Shown in pieces: positions 5,578-7,847 of a stretch of DNA of 7,847 nt. Both the position numbers and the translations under genes were made by a program. The notes beneath the pieces were generated by a model. The model made no database searches, had not been told where the DNA came from, and was given only the letters and a program-made list of their open reading frames with translations. Location: assembly GCA_013003465.1 (NCBI GenBank), contig JABDIZ010000072.1:1-7847 (forward strand). Direction: 5' to 3'. This DNA is from Rhodothermaceae bacterium. GTDB lineage: Bacteria; Bacteroidota; Rhodothermia; Rhodothermales; Rubricoccaceae. Each line of letters begins with the position of its first letter. Positions within the stretch are counted from its first letter, which is position 1.

Positions 5578-6425
5578 TCGTCCCCCGCGCCGATCTCGCG
5601 CACGACGCCGTCGGGCATCACTACGACGAACTCGATGCGTTCTACCGCGAAGTGTGGGGCGAGCACGTCCACCACGGCTTTTTTGTCCAGGGGAAGGCGT
5701 CCGTGGCAGAGGCGACGGAGGCCCTGATCGAGCAGCTGGCTGACGCCGCACAGATCGCGGCGGGCGACCGCGTGTGCGACGTGGGCTGCGGCTACGGGGG
5801 CACGGCGCGCTGGCTCGCGCGGCATCGCGGCGCGCACGTGGCCGGCCTCACTCTCTCGGAGGCGCAAGCGGCATACGCGCGGGAGCAGCCCCTCCCCGAG
5901 GGTGCGCCTGTGCCGGAGATCCTCGTGCGCGACTGGCTCGCCAACGGGCTGCCCGACGACGCGTTCGACGCCGTGCTCGCCATCGAGAGCACGACGCACA
6001 TGCCGGAGCGCCCACGCGTGTTTGCCGAGATGGCGCGCGTGCTGAAACCGGGCGGACGGCTCACGGCCTGCATCTGGATGGCCCGCGAAAACCCACGCGC
6101 ATGGGAAGTCCGGCACCTGCTGGAGCCGATCTGCCGCGAGGGACGCCTGCACGGGATGGGTACGGCGGCCGAGAACCGCGCGTGGCTCGAAGCGGCGGGG
6201 CTCGTCATCGAGCACGAGGCGGACTGGAGTGCGCAGGTGGCCAAGACGTGGACGATCTGCATCCGCCGGGTGGCCGCGGGTCTGATTCGGAAGCCGGAAT
6301 GGCGCCAATTCCTCCGCGATGCCCGCCGCCGTGACCGCGTGTTCACCGCGACGCTGCTGCGCATTCGGCTGGCCTACGCGACGGGCGCGATGCGCTATGG
6401 GTTCATCGTAGCGCGAAAGCCGTAG
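5574..6425 (+). CDS. Class I SAM-dependent methyltransferase (tocopherol methyltransferase-like)
   Basis: A 283-residue S-adenosylmethionine methyltransferase. Residues 17-35 (YDELDAFYREVWGEHVHHG) match the N-terminal signature of gamma-tocopherol and related small-molecule methyltransferases. The SAM site follows: motif I VCDVGCGYGG at 67-76, an acidic turn replaced by GLTLSEAQ at 91-98, FDAVLAIESTTHM at 131-143, and the post-motif VLKPGGRL at 156-163. The substrate is probably a small lipid, quinone or amine, but it cannot be fixed from sequence. The GTG at 5574 is chosen because it overlaps the DinB TGA as GTGA and leaves the YDEL signature near the N-terminus. A GTG at 5532 would add 14 residues that overlap the DinB gene and look like out-of-frame sequence. 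No Shine-Dalgarno sequence is seen, which supports coupling. It closes the four-gene block; 48 bases separate it from the kinase. Confidence 0.88.
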   Translation: MIVPRADLAHDAVGHHYDELDAFYREVWGEHVHHGFFVQGKASVAEATEALIEQLADAAQIAAGDRVCDVGCGYGGTARWLARHRGAHVAGLTLSEAQAAYAREQPLPEGAPVPEILVRDWLANGLPDDAFDAVLAIESTTHMPERPRVFAEMARVLKPGGRLTACIWMARENPRAWEVRHLLEPICREGRLHGMGTAAENRAWLEAAGLVIEHEADWSAQVAKTWTICIRRVAAGLIRKPEWRQFLRDARRRDRVFTATLLRIRLAYATGAMRYGFIVARKP

Positions 6426-6473
6426 GTCGGCCTTTAGACACGGGAGAATCGGCCGATATCCGAGGCAACCGCC
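6426..6473 (+). promoter_or_regulatory. Spacer before the kinase with a GAGG ribosome site
   Basis: The 48-base spacer contains GAGG at 6462-6465, 8 bases before ATG 6474, a modest Shine-Dalgarno match that supports this start. The small palindromes CGGCCG and GATATC lie side by side at about 6450-6460. No clear terminator hairpin with a T-tract follows the methyltransferase stop, and none of the TACTCTC-type motifs is present, so the kinase may be co-transcribed with the genes before it. Confidence 0.4.
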
Positions 6474-7847
6474 ATGTCCGCCGCCTCCGCCATCACCCCT
6501 CCGTCTACGGCCTTCGCCTACGCGCCGGTTTCGCCGGTCCGCCTCTACATGCGGCGCGACGAGGCGGGGCCGCGCGTGGTGTTCAACGCCTGGCTACTCA
6601 TGCTGGGGCCGATGGTCGCGAGTGGCTTGCTGGCGTTGCTTGTCTCCGCGATGCCACTGGAGGTCCAGGGCAACGTGGTGCACCTGACGCTCTACCTGCC
6701 ACTCGTCTTCGCGACGCTCTGGGCGATCTGGTTCGGGTACTGGTGGGGTGCCGTCCCGCTGTTCGTCTCGCAGGTGGTGCTGGCGCTGGCGGCAGGCATC
6801 GGACCGGGCTGGGCGCTCGTGCTCGGGCTCGCCGATCCGCTGGGCCTCGGTGTCCTCGTGCTAGCCTTCCAGGCCGCCCCTGTCTCGACCTCGCTGCGCA
6901 CCCCGGCGGCCCTCGTCTTTTTTGTCGTCATCGCCTTTGTCTCGGTGCTGACCTCCTCCGCCGGGGCCTTCGTCTGGTCCTATGCGATGGACCTCTCGCG
7001 CATGGAGACCCTGGCCACGTGGCAGGGCTGGTGGCTGGGAAGTCTGTTACAGGATGTGCTGATCGTCGCGCCGATCCTCATCGTGGCGAGCCCGTGGGTG
7101 GAACGATGGAAGCGCGAGGCCGGATTAGAGCCACACCGCCCCGCGACGCTCTCGCCCGGCCGCATCGCCTTTGCCTTCAGCGTCGTGCTCTTCGGCCTCG
7201 CGGGCTACGTGTTGCTCGTGCGCTACTTCGGCTGGACACGCCTCGGTCCCATCGACGCGATGGCGCCGGAGGTGGTAATGGCCTTCGAAGGCCTCGACGC
7301 GTTGCAGTGGATCACCTTCGCCTTCATCGGGCTCGTCGGCTACTTCGGCTACCAGGTGGCGCGTGGCTGGATCGCCTCGGCCAACGAGCTGGCTGAGGCC
7401 AACCGGCAACTCAAGGAGGTCCTCGCCGAGCGCGAGATGGCACAGGCCCGCCTCGTCGAGTTCGCCGTGGAGCAGGAGCAGTCGAGCAAGGCCAAAGACA
7501 CGTTTTTCTCGGTCATCTCCCACGACCTGCGCGGCCCGATGGGCGCGCTCCTCGGCCTGACCGAAGTCGCCGAAACGCGCCTCGACCACCACATGGATCG
7601 CGAGTTGGTGGAGATGGCAGGGCTGATGCACCGCTCGGCGGAATACCTCTACACGATGCTCATCAACCTGCTGGAATGGGCGCGCCTGCAGACGGGCCAG
7701 ATGCGCTGCCGTCCCGAGTGGATCGATGTCAACGAACTGGCCACTGAGACGGTGGAATTGCTGGCGCTTCCCGCCTCGGAAAAGAGCGTCTGGCTGCACA
7801 ACCGCACGGCGCCGGGCACGCTCGCCTGGGCCGACCCAACCATGATC
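6474..7847 (+). CDS. Membrane sensor histidine kinase with MASE1-like sensor (3' end cut by the window)
   Basis: The frame is open from ATG 6474 to the last base, giving 458 residues without a stop. Residues 1-36 are cytoplasmic and Pro/Arg-rich. About eight hydrophobic segments follow, near 37-60, 70-90, 92-112, 115-135, 145-170, 185-206, 230-250 and 277-297. The segment WWLGSLLQDVLIVAPIL (186-202) resembles the end of MASE1 integral-membrane sensor domains. A probable coiled coil at 300-340 leads to a HisKA domain with H-box FFSVISHDLRGP and phosphoacceptor His350. The second dimerisation helix, LINLLEWARLQTGQM, is also clear. The window ends just before the expected N-box, so the ATP-binding domain is off the edge. 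The protein should sense a membrane or intracellular cue and phosphorylate a response regulator not visible here. The upstream GAGG supports the start. Confidence 0.92.
   Translation, partial: MSAASAITPPSTAFAYAPVSPVRLYMRRDEAGPRVVFNAWLLMLGPMVASGLLALLVSAMPLEVQGNVVHLTLYLPLVFATLWAIWFGYWWGAVPLFVSQVVLALAAGIGPGWALVLGLADPLGLGVLVLAFQAAPVSTSLRTPAALVFFVVIAFVSVLTSSAGAFVWSYAMDLSRMETLATWQGWWLGSLLQDVLIVAPILIVASPWVERWKREAGLEPHRPATLSPGRIAFAFSVVLFGLAGYVLLVRYFGWTRLGPIDAMAPEVVMAFEGLDALQWITFAFIGLVGYFGYQVARGWIASANELAEANRQLKEVLAEREMAQARLVEFAVEQEQSSKAKDTFFSVISHDLRGPMGALLGLTEVAETRLDHHMDRELVEMAGLMHRSAEYLYTMLINLLEWARLQTGQMRCRPEWIDVNELATETVELLALPASEKSVWLHNRTAPGTLAWADPTMI

Noticed and set aside
5541..6308. A 255-codon minus-strand open frame opposite the methyltransferase
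   Set aside because: It has no recognisable motif and is opposite a gene with clear SAM-binding motifs.
6743..7396. A 217-codon plus-strand open frame inside the kinase
   Set aside because: It is an alternate frame of the kinase membrane region, where the true frame shows regular membrane helices followed by a HisKA domain.
1..7847. CRISPR array, tRNA or rRNA genes, insertion sequence, prophage or toxin-antitoxin system
   Set aside because: No regular spaced repeats, RNA gene signatures, transposase motifs or small paired genes were seen on either strand. Base composition and codon use look even throughout.

Overview
The window is a dense, GC-rich bacterial chromosomal segment with no RNA gene, mobile element or CRISPR array visible. 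It carries seven protein genes. Codon use is uniform and strongly GC-ending. Several starts have no Shine-Dalgarno sequence. Together with an LDH-like malate dehydrogenase and a DnaQ-UvrC fusion nuclease, this suggests a GC-rich member of the Bacteroidota/Rhodothermota lineage (Salinibacter, Rhodothermus or Rubricoccus relatives). That placement is inference from gene style, not from a marker gene.

Layout. Positions 3-944, minus strand: malate dehydrogenase (TCA cycle). Positions 945-1140: a 196-base divergent intergenic region with a perfect 10-bp inverted repeat and candidate promoter motifs for both directions. Positions 1141-2475, plus: an exported alkaline phosphatase with a full catalytic set. 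Positions 2540-6425, plus: four tightly packed genes that look like one operon. They are a DEDDh exonuclease/GIY-YIG (UvrC-like) fusion, a lipoprotein with an M14/aspartoacylase-like set of metal and substrate motifs, a DinB/YfiT-family protein, and a class I SAM methyltransferase. Junctions are a 1-base overlap, a 3-base gap and a 4-base overlap. Positions 6474-7847, plus: the first 458 codons of a membrane histidine kinase with a MASE1-like sensor, cut by the window end just before its ATP-binding domain.

How the genes relate. The mdh and phosphatase genes are probably ordinary metabolic genes sharing a control region. The four-gene block is the most interesting part: it couples a DNA-repair-type nuclease to an exported putative metallohydrolase, a DinB-fold protein and a small-molecule methyltransferase. 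Nothing in the sequence proves a shared pathway. The tight translational coupling does support joint expression. The kinase may be separate or the last member; no response regulator is seen inside the window.
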